Source: Chaenocephalus aceratus
Taxonomy: Eukaryota; Chordata; Actinopteri; Perciformes; Channichthyidae
Direction of reading: 5' to 3'
DNA: 64,000 bases
Assembly (NCBI GenBank): GCA_023974075.1
Contig: CM043792.1
Location: forward strand, 14,117,456 to 14,181,455
Shown: piece by piece, positions 31,533 through 42,160 of the stretch
How the letters are laid out: each line of letters begins with the position of its first letter
Position numbering within the stretch: position 1 is the first letter of the stretch
The notes under the pieces: model-generated
What the model was told of the DNA's origin: nothing
Databases searched by the model: none
What the model saw: the letters and a program-made list of their open reading frames with translations, nothing else
Translations under genes and position numbers: made by a program

Positions 31533-32003
31533 GATGTGTTGATAAGGGATCAATGTGTGTAGTCTTTCATATTAAACATGATCGCTGGTCGCAGATGCTT
31601 GGTCCAAATTCCATAAAACATACCAACCAGTAGCGCCACACTCAGACGAAAATGTACAAAGCCTATTCTTCCACTATTTGCATTCCCACATTATTCACCA
31701 TGCCAGCTTTAATAGAGATTATGGATATTGTTATAATTCCTGCTGTCTTTTGTGAACTTCTAAGTATTTGTAATTGTTCTATTCCACAGATGCTGTAGTA
31801 AACCACCATCCAGGGACCAAGACATCAGATATAAGAAAAAACCCATTAACATTGTGAGTTAAGGCACCAGGTGAAGCGAAAAAACAAGATGGACGATTAA
31901 ATAGGGTACAAGACTGTTTTTTTGGCCCTGTTCCGGACCTTGTTTTAATGAGTGATCAGCTCATGTTTAAAGTTGTCACCAGGTGAAACAAAAAACAAGA
32001 TTG
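31533..32003. other. Spacer with one half of a ~70-bp tandem duplication
   Basis: The block from CACCAGGTGAAGCG (31866) to TTTTTTTGGCCCTGTTCC (31932) is repeated in diverged form as CACCAGGTGAAACA (31978), continuing after the TTAA and hAT insertions at 38266-38282 and 40162-40190 (CTCTTTTTGGCCCTGTATG). A possible 23-codon exon follows the acceptor-like TTCTATTCCACAG at about 31790; too short to support. Confidence 0.5.
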
Positions 32004-33635
32004 TTAAAGGTCCCATGTCATGCTTTTCCGGTTATTACCCGTCCCCTTGTGTGTTATGAAGGTTTTTCTGCATGTAAACGGTCTGCAGAGTCAAAACCCT
32101 CAAAGTACACCCTGTAGCGAGTAAAACTCTAACACAAATGTTATAAAACGCCTCCTTGGAGATACGTCATTGTCCATTGTTTACTTCCTGGGTATCGTGA
32201 CGTAGGAATGGCTAGTAGCCGCGCCCACAGCTATGACGCGATACGGTCATGCGGTACCCGGAACCAAATGGACCAATCTGTGGAGCCGTTACGTTACGTC
32301 CGCGGAGCCGTTACGATAAGCCCCCGCTGATTGGTCCAAATTGACCAATCCACGGACTTCCTCACACACACTCTCAGTGCAGGCAGCTCTGCTGATTTCT
32401 CCTCCCTGGCTGCAGGCTGATAACAGACAGTTGGGATCGCGGGGAAATTCTCTCTGCAGACCCATTCTCACAGCGTTTATCAACCTTTTTCTTACTCAAT
32501 ATCAAGCCACACTTATTGTTTTTACTTCGGCTGTGACTTTGTGTGTGCTCAGGGTGAGTTTGGCTGTGTTTCGCTGTCGCTAAACAAGGAAACCACACCT
32601 CCACGGAGCTCAGAGCGATTCACAATGTCCCGACCAATCAGAGCACCCTGTGCTCACAGGGAGGGTGGGGGCTGGAGCTATTGGAGCTACAACGAGCCGT
32701 TAAAGGCAGAGAGTGAAATTCAGTGAATACACATAATTTACAGAGATGCTGTATGAGAAACCAATGTGAGTTTGGAAAATTGCACAATATAAATCTATTC
32801 TTGTAGACCTCAACAATGGAATTATGATCAGTGGAAATGGCCATGACATACTGTAGGACAGGCGTCACCAACCTTTTTTAGGATGAGGGCTACTTTCAAA
32901 AGATAAAACAAGTCGGGGGCTACTTTTACTCCTCTTTTCTTTTCTTTTTTTTGCAGTGTTTTTTGCAGTGTATATGTTTAGCACATTTTAACATTATTAT
33001 ATGCTGACCTTTAACCTTTGTGTGCTGTTTGGGTCTGTGGGACCCGTTTTCAGGGTTTACTAAAAGAACATGTATGCAATTTAATTATTTTAACCTGCTT
33101 TATTTGGGGGTGGGCCTCACATCCTCTAGGGGGGTCCTCACCTCCTCTGGGGGGGTCCGGGGGCATGCACCCCCGGGAAAATTGTTTTTTAAATGTTGAA
33201 GTGAAAAGCATCAATCTGGTGCACTTTGAGCACAACATGAATTTATGGATACAGCTCTCAACACTCAGATGAAAGGGAGCTGTATACTTTTCAATAATCC
33301 AATTTTTTTTAGAATATGATCACAACCAATAACAAATCATTTAAACTTGTTTATTCATATCTTGTGTTACCTAGTTAGCGTTCTTTCTTTTTATTTATGC
33401 ATATTTTACTAATCAATCCCCTTTTAAACTGTTTTTTGTACTGTCCTAGTGTACACATTGGAATTATCTCTCTCTCTCTCTCAGAGTGCTCCTCCGTGGC
33501 GATGACGGCATGCGTTAAAAAAATAAAATAAACATATTTGTAAAGTGGGGGGACACAAACGGGATTTCGAAAAGTGCTGGAGACATGTCCCCAGTGGAGT
33601 TTACGCCGTGTCTGTGCGTCAAGTGGAATAAATAT

Positions 33636-34666
33636 TAGTGCTGTCAAAATTATCGCGTTAACGGCGGTAATTAATTTTTTGAATTAATTGCGTTAAAATA
33701 TTTAACGCATTTAACGCATGTGCAGAATGGCCCGCCCCATACGTGCCACCAGTGGCAGCGCCAGAGTATGGCTGGGGTAGGCTACACCCATACCAAGAAA
33801 TGGCTTAGCCCCACCATGAAAAATGATGTTAAAGTAAGCAAAATAAAGTCTGCCAACTCGCGCGGAGTAATTGCACAGACAGCAGTTAGTAAGATTGATT
33901 TCAGTAGCCACGGTTTTGAAAACTTTTGTCACGTAGTGATCGTCTTCTCAATAGAACATCTTTGATAACGGCGTGGTGTTGTTGCAGGAAGTCCCGACGG
34001 AGAATACTTTTGCTGTAGTACAGGGCAGAGCCATATAATAGTAATAATATGGCTCTGGTACAGGGGTGCACATAAATGGTACGCAGGTTATGTGCGTAAT
34101 CTGAAATGCGTACCGTCACTTGTGTCTCAAAGCGCATTTGCGTACCGACGTACTTGTGAAGCTTTTCCAGAAGGCGGTTAGATCACCGGACGACAGAGTC
34201 GGTCTCCGTGTGCACAGACAGGGCTGCTGTTAACGTCGGTCTGTACAACGGAACTGTGCCAAAACTACGCCAACCGGCTGCGGAGGGAGACTCTCCCCAT
34301 CACTGGAGAACTGCGCTAAAACAGCTGATCACAACGTTCACACTCTGTGGTCACGAAGTACTCCACTAGCCGCCGCCGCCCCCCCCCCTGTCGACTTTCC
34401 TGAAGTACTCCCCCGTTGATAGAAATAACACGTAATGAATGTGGGTTGTCTTTCATTTTGACATGCAGAAAAATGTTATAATAAACATAGATACTGTATG
34501 TTAAATGGATATATCCGCCTGCTTTCATTTATCTTTCCATTCCCACAACAATATACATAAATAAATGGCATATTTTGGACATAGTTCGAATGGTGATTAA
34601 TCATGATTAATTAATTTTTAAGCTGTGATTAATCTGATTAAAAATTGTAATCGTTTGACAGCCCTA
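33636..34666. mobile_element. hAT-type MITE (1.03 kb), ends TAG(T/G)GCTGTCAAA
   Basis: The 8-bp duplication ATAAATAT lies at 33628-33635 and 34667-34674. The left end TAGTGCTGTCAAAATTATCG and right end TTGACAGCCCTA are inverted, followed on both sides by GATTAATT-rich sequence. The interior shows a short hairpin around 34020-34062 (AGAGCCATAT/ATATGGCTCT) and no coding frame. Confidence 0.85.
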
Positions 34667-35023
34667 ATAAATATATATGCAAGTTACAACACACAGAGTA
34701 AAACTCTGGCCCTCATGTGTTGTATCTGGCACGATAGGCTGTTCAATGGGGCTGATGTGTAGATTCTACCAGTAGTGGAGCAGATAACAAGGTCAATCGT
34801 TCAAATGGTGATACAAGCATGAAACTTGGCAGGAATATTTATTTTATGTCACTTTATGAGAAAAAAGTGCTAGCCACTTGAAATTCCAAGATGGCGGCCA
34901 TTTTCCAAGATGGCCGCCAGATGACCACCCCATAGGTGACATTTCCTGATAACTTTGGATAGATCTGTCCAATTCAGTAGGTCATGGTGGCGATTTATAT
35001 GTTTTCAACACTGGCGAAACCGA

Positions 35024-36770
35024 TTATGATATCAAAACACATGTATGATGTGGTATTAACCCCTTACCTGCCATATGTGGCAGACTTGGATCTGGCATGG
35101 ATACCTCAGCTACAGAAGGAGGTGCAGGATTCTTCTTGTTGAAGAAGGCCGGTGGGATGTTCGTGAACGATTGAGGAAGCTCAGGCACTTTCTTTGCCCT
35201 GCTGTCCACAACTTTGGGTGGGGCACGTACTTCTCCTTTGTTATCCGAACTTGGATGATGGAACATTGAAATACTTGTACCATGGAAGGATGTACTAGCT
35301 GTGGTTGCTGTTGGATTGTGATCAATATTGTCCATAGCAGAGGTGGTGAAAATTCGCTTACGTAGAACCGGTGGACACACAACTCCTTCTTCCACATACT
35401 GGTTTACAACAGATTCGCCTAACTGGGCAGATATTTCTAAGACCCTGTCATACGAAATGCTGATACCATTCTCATGAAGCTTGTCAATAAGTTGTCGTTT
35501 TCTCGTCTTGGCGAACACTATCATCCCAATGTATACAGCAAATGGTGTCTCACGGTCTTTGGAATGCCGGTGGATTGCTGATCCATCTCTGTACTTTGTG
35601 TAGCAGTTATACTGCAACAGTTGTTAAGTTGTTAATAGCTAAGTCTGATTTTACTACACCATGTTTCAGATGTGACTTAATATCGACACCGTGTTCGATA
35701 TTACACACAAACTGTAGAAGTGAGGGAGGAATGGATTCTTCACCAGCTCCTTCCTTGAACTGATTGTTTAATTTGGTCTTGTGATTAAGCATCTCTTTAC
35801 GTATGATATCAGCAGCTTTAGCTAAGTGTATAGCTTCACCATATTTACTAGCATCAGCAAGAATTGAGCCTATGTCATTTTTGAATGCTATCAGGACATC
35901 GCGTCCTTTCTGATGCACTTCAAGCTCTGGAATACGCGAGAGTAACTGTTCCTTTAACCTTGTTGAGTTCACGTCCGGAGAGTCCACACCGAGTTGCTCT
36001 AATCTCTGCTTGTACAGTGTAGCTAAATCTGCCAGCCTGAATATAACTGGATCTGTTCCCTCGGTGGCAGCTCTGGTATCAGTGATGTAGATGATAAGTT
36101 CTGAAAAAGCAATGGGGTATAACTCTTTACCTGGCTTTTTGCAGCTCTGCTCTTGCATAATCAAATTATGATGGGCTCGTTCTCGATTGTATACAGCTAC
36201 AAGGCAAGCAGGATGATATTTCAACTCCAGCGCAACAGCATCGCCGGCACTGAGCTTTACGAGGAGCTTTCCATCATTCAGAGTCCTGGCACACTCATTG
36301 AGTCTTTCATTCAATTGCATTGTCATTGCTTGTCGTAAAGTTGATATTTCGGCCTCTTCTTCACACAAAAAGCATACTGATGACGCTTTTGGTGGATCTG
36401 ATGTTCTTTGCCTCTTACTGCGGTTCTCTTCTCTGCACGTAGAAGTACTTGCAGTCGCTCTCTTCTGTGTCCTTTGTAGCTTTGTGTTATTGAACAACAA
36501 TCTACAGCTTTGGTGATATTTTGCTCTGTTTCGCATCAGTGTTTCTTTTATACCACCACCTTCATCTAGTCTGGCTGGGTTAAGTGGAATCGGCATATCA
36601 TTGATGGCATGAAACAATGGCACATTGTTTCCAATGTTGGTATAACCAGCATAGTCCTGTTCCCTTTGGAATGAACTTAGTGGTGACATTAACTTTTCCT
36701 CTGTATCATTCTGACAGAGGCAACATTTCGTCCAGTTTGTTTGTGGTTTTGATTTTGCTTGAGTATCCAT
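35024..36770 (-). pseudogene. Unrecognised transposon-borne protein, zinc-knuckle N-terminus, one frameshift
   Basis: Starts at ATG 36770. Residues 1-387 are open: a first Cys-rich knuckle (KCCLCQND) with a downstream RAKYHQSCRLLFNNTKLQR motif, then a second knuckle (VCFLCEEEAE ... KYHPACLVAVYNRER). A helical region follows with FRLADLATLYKQRLEQLGVD and GRDVLIAFKNDIGSIL. A frameshift near 35615 leads into LQYNCYTKYRDG, ETPFAVYIGMIVFAKTRKR, ISISYDRVLEISAQLG and DNIDHNPTATTASTSFHGT. The exon ends at a perfect donor (GGCAG|GTAAGG, about 35070), so a further exon is expected; none is found in the element. I have the impression that similar uncharacterised proteins are common in cnidarian, mollusc and fish genomes, but I know no function. 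It may be an accessory protein or an unrecognised transposase part. Confidence 0.6.
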
Positions 36771-37756
36771 AATTTGTGACTAAGAATGGCAAGGTCGAGG
36801 GTTCATCCTTTTACCACCTTGCGTTAGTGCAAATTGATGTATGGGATACAGCTAGGTTCATGCACTTGCCCTACACCTAGCCCGATCGTTCATCCAATGT
36901 CATTTAAATCCCGTGCGATCTGTACACCATCCGGATAACTACATGTAAAACCCCCGTTATCCTTGGCTCGGCTCTCCCGCGCTGGCACATCCTGTCGGTT
37001 CAGGTGCGGCTATCTAACATCTGAGGGGTTCATTAGATAGCATTTGGGATACTAAACCCACGGTTTAGCTGACATTGAACCCCATGCTGAGTTGCACAGC
37101 AGTGTATGCCACCAGTGTGCCCTGGTATTGCATGACATGCACTCTTTTTCTGTGTTTAGTTGATATTGGCTGGGGTCCACCATCATCGCTGGTTACACTG
37201 TGATGTCTGGGTCCTATATATCCTTGTGGCTGCATTTCGGTCGCAAGTGGTTTTATTTCGGAGTTTTCCATCTCCTAGATGAATTGCCTTTACCTGGCTA
37301 ATGAGCTTCATCTGCCCAGAGCTGTCTGGGTTTCAGGCGCCAGAGACTCGCCTTTCGCACCACCACTATTTGTGGAAACACCCCCGCCACGAGAAGGCTA
37401 GGGTTGGAGCTTGACTGCCAGAGGCTTTGTTTCGCTTGCCATTTGGGGCATTTAGTAGGCAAAGAGAGCTCATCCTCTTTGCCACCCCGGCATTAGCAGT
37501 CCTTTGGAGGGGCAATTCTAACCTTCCCCGTCTATAACGAGAACCAATTTACTTGTATTCGAAGCCTGCACAATAGTTGTCATTTGACTTCTTTATTGTT
37601 ACACAAGTCCTAAAATTGATTTATTGGTTCAAGAAATCGATCAATACACTCAGGAATCAGCTCTAGCAAGGTCAAAAACCTATAAATCGACACCAAGATG
37701 AAATAAATCCGACATCTCTGGCGATTTCTATGGTTAAAAGTTGTTTTTTTCATACC
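36771..37756. other. 5' non-coding part of the long-TIR element
   Basis: Sequence upstream of the unknown gene with no coding frame or repeat I can name. It presumably contains that gene's promoter. Confidence 0.4.
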
Positions 37757-38424
37757 CTGGCGGCCATCTTGGAAAAAATGGCCGCCATGTTGAAAATCCA
37801 CGTGGCTAGCACTTTTTTCTTGCAGAGCGATCCTAAAGGAACGTTCCTACCAAATGTCATGCTTGTATCACCATTTGAACGATTCTGCCAAAAAATCACA
37901 CTTATCTGCTCCACTACAGAAGGAAAATCAGCGGAGAGGCCACATTGCTTTTCTTCCCGACTGCAACGCTTGTCCCGGAAAACAAGCAAGAACGTGATTG
38001 GTCGATATTCATAGTGGGGGTGGGGGGGGAGAGGTGTTGGATAGATATAGAGTTATAGTAAATAGAGTTCGCTATGATTTAGGTTTCGTTTATGCATGGG
38101 GTAGATTCTTTTAATTACATTTCCTTTTTTTTGGTGTGTATTTTATAAATTTTGGATTTTCTTGGCGAGCTATTTTTAGAACGTGCCCGGCGGGCACCTC
38201 ACGTTGCCCCTGCGGGCGACTGAGTGCCCGCGGGCACCGTGTTGGCTACCCCTGCTGTAGGACCTTTAAATAGGATAACAGACAGTGTTGGGAAAGTTCA
38301 CTTTCTACATGAACTAGTTCAGTTCACAGTTCACACATTTTAAAATGAACTAGTTCAGTTCATAGTTCATAATTCAAAATGTTGAACTAAAGTTCATGGT
38401 TTCAAAAATGAACTAATTTATAGT

Positions 38425-38737
38425 TTATAGTTCTTTTTTCAATACGTTGCTGCGAGCTATTATTTGTCTCCTGTACGATGTTAATGGGATTTGGGTGGTA
38501 GTGGATCTGTTTTGGCTCTCTTTTTTATTCGCCACTCGCACATACCGTGAAAGGCTAGTCGTGTGCTTATTCTCAATGTGCCGTTTAAGGTTTGTTGTCG
38601 ACGTCGTCGATGTACGGACTTGCTTTTTCAAACCGGGCGGACACAGTTTACAGGCAAACGTTTGATTGTTTCCATCTGAGTCAGTACTGCCTTTAACGTA
38701 AAACTCTTTTAAATGCTCATACGCCGACGCCGTAGAG
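38425..38737 (-). pseudogene. hAT transposase BED zinc finger, truncated
   Basis: On the minus strand: [27 protein letters not shown] (C-x2-C) and [12 protein letters not shown] (H-x4-H), then a basic/serine stretch ending KKEL. This is the N-terminal DNA-binding BED finger of a hAT transposase; the catalytic domain is missing. Upstream coding sequence is cut by the hAT MITE at 38738, whose end supplies an accidental in-frame ATG at 38772. Confidence 0.75.
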
Positions 38738-39581
38738 CAGGGGTGGGGAACCTTTTTCCTCTCAAGGGCCATTTCAATTTTTACAATATCCTCAGAGGGC
38801 CGTACAAGTTATTGACCTCTGCTTAAAAAAATCACAGCCCATTCATTTCATTCTGTGCAAAGAAAAAGCAACCTCTTAATCCAGATATCTCACCATGACT
38901 TGCGTATGCATGCACGTGCAGGGTGTGGCGTGCTCCCCTGGGAAGATTTTTTTTTTAAATGTTGAAGTTAAAAGCATCTATCTGGTGCACTTTGAGAGCA
39001 ACATTAGGAGATCTATGGACACATCTCTCAACACCCAAACACAACTGTAAGCAGATTTTCTTTTAATTTATGGATATTTGACAAATCACTCCCCTTTCAA
39101 ACTGTATTCTTCTTTATTAATAACTGTCATATAGTATTTTATACCTGTTTACTTTATTCTCTTATTTTTTTTATAACTATAATGATCATATAAAGATGTG
39201 CCTTTACCTCACTGGTTGTAGAAAAAGCTTCTTATATTCGTTAGCATAGCTAGCTAACCAGATGCTAATAACAACAAAGTTATTGACTGTATGATCAGTA
39301 TGACAGATGAGCAGATCGCCACTGGGATTTCAACTAAAGACACAGACACGCAGAAACTGTGGCATGTGTATGGACTTATCGGTACTGCAATTTCTGAAGT
39401 GCTGGAGTGGCGTTCTGGTGCTCTCCGTCAGAACTGCACCCCTGTCAGTCGAGACATATACCACGTGATGACACGTTAGGCTCGTGTTGTGTTCAAGGAC
39501 CCTGACCTTGGCCAGGAAAAACAGGCACTCGCTTGTTTAATTAAAGTATACGGCCCGGAGGCCGGAGGTTCCCCACCCCTG
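38738..39581. mobile_element. hAT MITE 'CAGGGGTGGGGAACC', copy 1 (844 bp)
   Basis: The 8-bp duplication CCGTAGAG lies at 38730-38737 and 39582-39589. Inverted ends read CAGGGGTGGGGAACC against GGTTCCCCACCCCTG. It carries a decayed coding-like block (39291-39479: MTDEQIATG, DTQKLWHVYG) shared with three sister copies at 50.5, 54.4 and 61.2 kb. Confidence 0.9.
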
Positions 39582-40169
39582 CCGTAGAGTCTCACCCCCT
39601 AAACGCACCAGGAGCGTCTGCGCCGCGTTACGGCCGCGCCGCGGCGGTCGTAGGATCGCGGCCACTCTAGTCAATGGGTGCTGTTCCACCACACGCGCCG
39701 CGTGCTGCTGCAGCTGCTCTCGGCTTCGTCCATACTAATTCATTCATTCCAATGCTCGCCGGTTCCGCGGCTCCACATTGTTTGTTGTGAGGAGTCTGAT
39801 ATATTTAATATATTTATATTTTAGTGCGACAGCCAGGGGTGACAGGCGCGTACGCGTCACAGGCAGCTTGCTGTTGCCAGATTGGGTGGTTTTTCCGCAT
39901 TATTTTGAAGCCTGTTTACTGTGTGTTTTAACTGGGATTTCGGCTGAAAGGCATATGAAATCTGGCACACTTTTGAACGCCGTTATATAATACAGTGCTG
40001 AGAATGAACGCACTTTTGAACGCCGTTATACAGTGCTGAGAATGAACGCGTTCTCAATTACGTTCATCTAGCGGAAATACAGTACGTTCAGTTCACGTTC
40101 GCCCAAAATATGAACGCGTTCATGAACGATCGTTCATTGAACGCGTTCAGGTACATCACTGATAACAGA

Positions 40170-40920
40170 CTGCTCTTTTTGGCCCTGTATGAAATAACAA
40201 TGTATCATTTATTAACCTATACAAAATGTAATACATTTTCCCTTCATTATGTAATAACACCTTCTTTTTTTTTTATTAATAATAATTTTCCCATTATGTA
40301 AACAAGTTCAATGCAAATATGTAATACATGTCGCCACATTTTGAAATATATTATTACATATTGCGGTGGTTATTACAAAATGAGTTGCAAACAATAACAT
40401 TACAACTGTTTATTTATTCAACCATGAATCATCCTTACTCATAATTAATTTAAAAATATTTCAGTAGAATATCTTTCATTGGCCAAAAAAGTGTTACCAT
40501 ATTCATTAGCCAACATGTATATCAACATCAATGCTGGGATATATTTACAGTTTGGTTATGGTTACATAATGAATATTACAGTTTTTTAAAATATGTAATA
40601 ATTTATTACAACATGCAGGGAAATGTATTGTATATTGCGTTCAGGCTGTTGATTACAGAATGCAGCAGATTATTACAAAATGTGGGTTTTATTACATAAT
40701 TACGTGAAAATTGTCTTGAGTCATTACATAATGTGTTGTATATAGGCCTTTTCTTTTATTCTTTCCTTGTCCTTCTTTTAATGAGTATTTTGATAACTGT
40801 TACACATTGATAGAAAAAAACGAATTACATTTTTTTTTACCAGAACATGCATTTCCCCTCATTGTGAACATATATTGCACTCATGTTCGGAATATATGGT
40901 ACGTACATGGTCTTTTATAA
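40170..40920. other. AT-rich DNA with repeated ATTACATAATG-like motifs
   Basis: Repeated TTATTACAAAATG, ATTACATAAT and AATGTAATACAT motifs on both strands over about 650 bp suggest an old, decayed repeat; its ends are not definable. No gene. Confidence 0.4.
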
Positions 40921-40924
40921 TCTG

Positions 40925-41945
40925 AATTATAGTGCATATACATGTCCCCATATAATTGTGATATATAGTGCATGCATGTCCCAATATAATTGTGAATATA
41001 TAGCGTATACATGTCCCCATATAATTGTGAATATATAGTGCATGCATGTCCCCATATAATTGTGAATATATATAGTACATACATGTCCCCATATAATTGT
41101 GAATATATGTACATGCATGTCCCCATATAATTGTGAATATATAGTGCATGCATGTCCCAATATAATTGTGAATATATAGTGCATACATGTCCCCATATAA
41201 TTGTGAATATATAGCGTATACATGTCCCCATATAATTGTGAATATATAGTGCATGCATGTCCCCATATAATTGTGAATATATATAGTACATACATGTCCC
41301 CATATAATTGTGAATATATAGTACATGCATGTCCCCATATAATTGTGAATATATGTACATACATGTCCCCATATAATTGTGAATGTATAGTACATACATG
41401 TCCCCATATAAGATATATACACATGCATGTCCCATATAATTGTGAATATATATATATATACATACATGTCCCCAATAAATCTGAATATATACTACATACA
41501 TGTCCTCATTAATTGTGATATATATACATACATACATGTCCCCATATAATTGTGAATATATATAGTACATACATGTCCCCAATGATAATTGTGAATATAT
41601 AGTACATACATGTCCCCATATAATTGTGAATATATAGTACATACATGTCCCCATATAATTGTGAATATATAGTACATGCATGTCCCCATGATAATGTCAT
41701 GAAAACAACACATGATCCCCATATAATTGTGAATATAAGTACATACATGTCCCATATAATTGTGAATATATAAGTACAAAGTAACAATACATGTCCCCCT
41801 ATAATTGAATATATACTAGACATACTTATACAATCTATACTACATACATGTCCCCATATAATTGTGAATATATATACATATCCCCATATAATTGTGAATA
41901 TATAGTACATGCATGTCCCCATATAATTGTGAATATACTGTATAG
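40925..41945. repeat. Minisatellite, ~35-bp unit, about 28 copies
   Basis: Unit of about 35 bp (CATGTCCCCATATAATTGTG + AATATATAGTGCATG) with length variants of 33-41 bp from TA and CA changes. The first part is most regular; units after about 41400 are more diverged. Because the unit is not a multiple of three and lacks stops on the minus strand, long minus-strand frames (up to 266 codons) arise; these are artefacts. Confidence 0.95.
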
Positions 41946-42160
41946 TAAATGTATGTTCACATATATACACAACCAATATATTATATATTTACATATATTA
42001 CTTAATATATGGAAAGCGACAATTGTGATGTATTATCCCATATATTGCAATATATTAACACAATATATTATTCTATATATCAATATATGTAATATATTAA
42101 CACAATATATTATTCTATATATCAATATATATTTTGTAGATATGAATAAATATGTGTTTC
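41946..42160. repeat. AT-rich repeat (ATATATTAACACAATATATT)
   Basis: A unit containing ATATTAACACAATATATTAT and TCTATATATCAATATAT is present at least twice in tandem (about 42050-42130). It continues the low-complexity domain of the minisatellite. Confidence 0.8.

Larger units (their letters stand above)
34770..37919. mobile_element. Long-TIR transposon of unassigned class carrying an unknown gene
   Basis: The ends are inverted repeats of roughly 150 bp. Both begin C(A/T)GTAGTGGAGCAGATAA, share TTCAAATGGTGATACAAGCA and AAAAAAGTGCTAGCCAC, and end inside with AAGATGGCGGCCATTTT and AAGATGGCCGCCAG. I see no matching target duplication (flanks GATTCTAC and AAGGAAAA), so the exact limits are uncertain. 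Inside is one minus-strand gene (36770-35024). No known transposase motif is visible. Confidence 0.6.
32859..38254. mobile_element. hAT element (5.4 kb) with nested insertions
   Basis: The 8-bp target duplication CTGTAGGA lies at 32851-32858 and 38255-38262. Ends: CAGGCGTCACCAACC on the left, GTTGGCTACCCCTG on the right, imperfect hAT-type inverted ends. Its left part (33100-33260: GTGAAAAGCATCAATCTGGT and the CTCAACACTCA block) is related to the CAGGGGTGGGGAACC hAT MITEs at 38.7, 54.4 and 61.2 kb. No hAT transposase is seen. It has been enlarged by at least two later elements (33636-34666 and 34770-37919). Confidence 0.8.
32008..38265. mobile_element. TTAA-flanked MITE (piggyBac/Kolobok type), split by a hAT
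   Basis: TTAA at 32004-32007 and 38266-38269. The left end is AGGTCCCATGTCATGC; the right end, once the hAT and one copy of its 8-bp repeat are removed, reads ATGACATACTGTAGGACCT, the imperfect complement. Without the hAT the element is about 850 bp and non-coding. Which TTAA superfamily mobilised it cannot be told. Confidence 0.75.
38283..40161 (-). mobile_element. hAT element with BED-finger remnant, split by a second hAT MITE
   Basis: The 8-bp duplication ATAACAGA lies at 38275-38282 and 40162-40169. The left end CAGTGTTGGGAAAGTTCACT is followed by repeated GAACTAGTTCAGTTCA; the right end has matching GAACGCGTTCA repeats and ends CATCACTG. Removing 38738-39581 and one 8-bp copy leaves a 1.03-kb deletion derivative coding only for the BED finger on the minus strand. 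Confidence 0.85.

Noticed and set aside
38425..38772. 115-codon frame starting [11 protein letters not shown]
   Set aside because: The first 12 codons come from the end of the inserted hAT MITE at 38738; only the part below 38737 belongs to the BED-finger gene.
40859..41976. Minus-strand open frames of 155-266 codons
   Set aside because: They are translations of a ~35-bp minisatellite in several frames, not genes.
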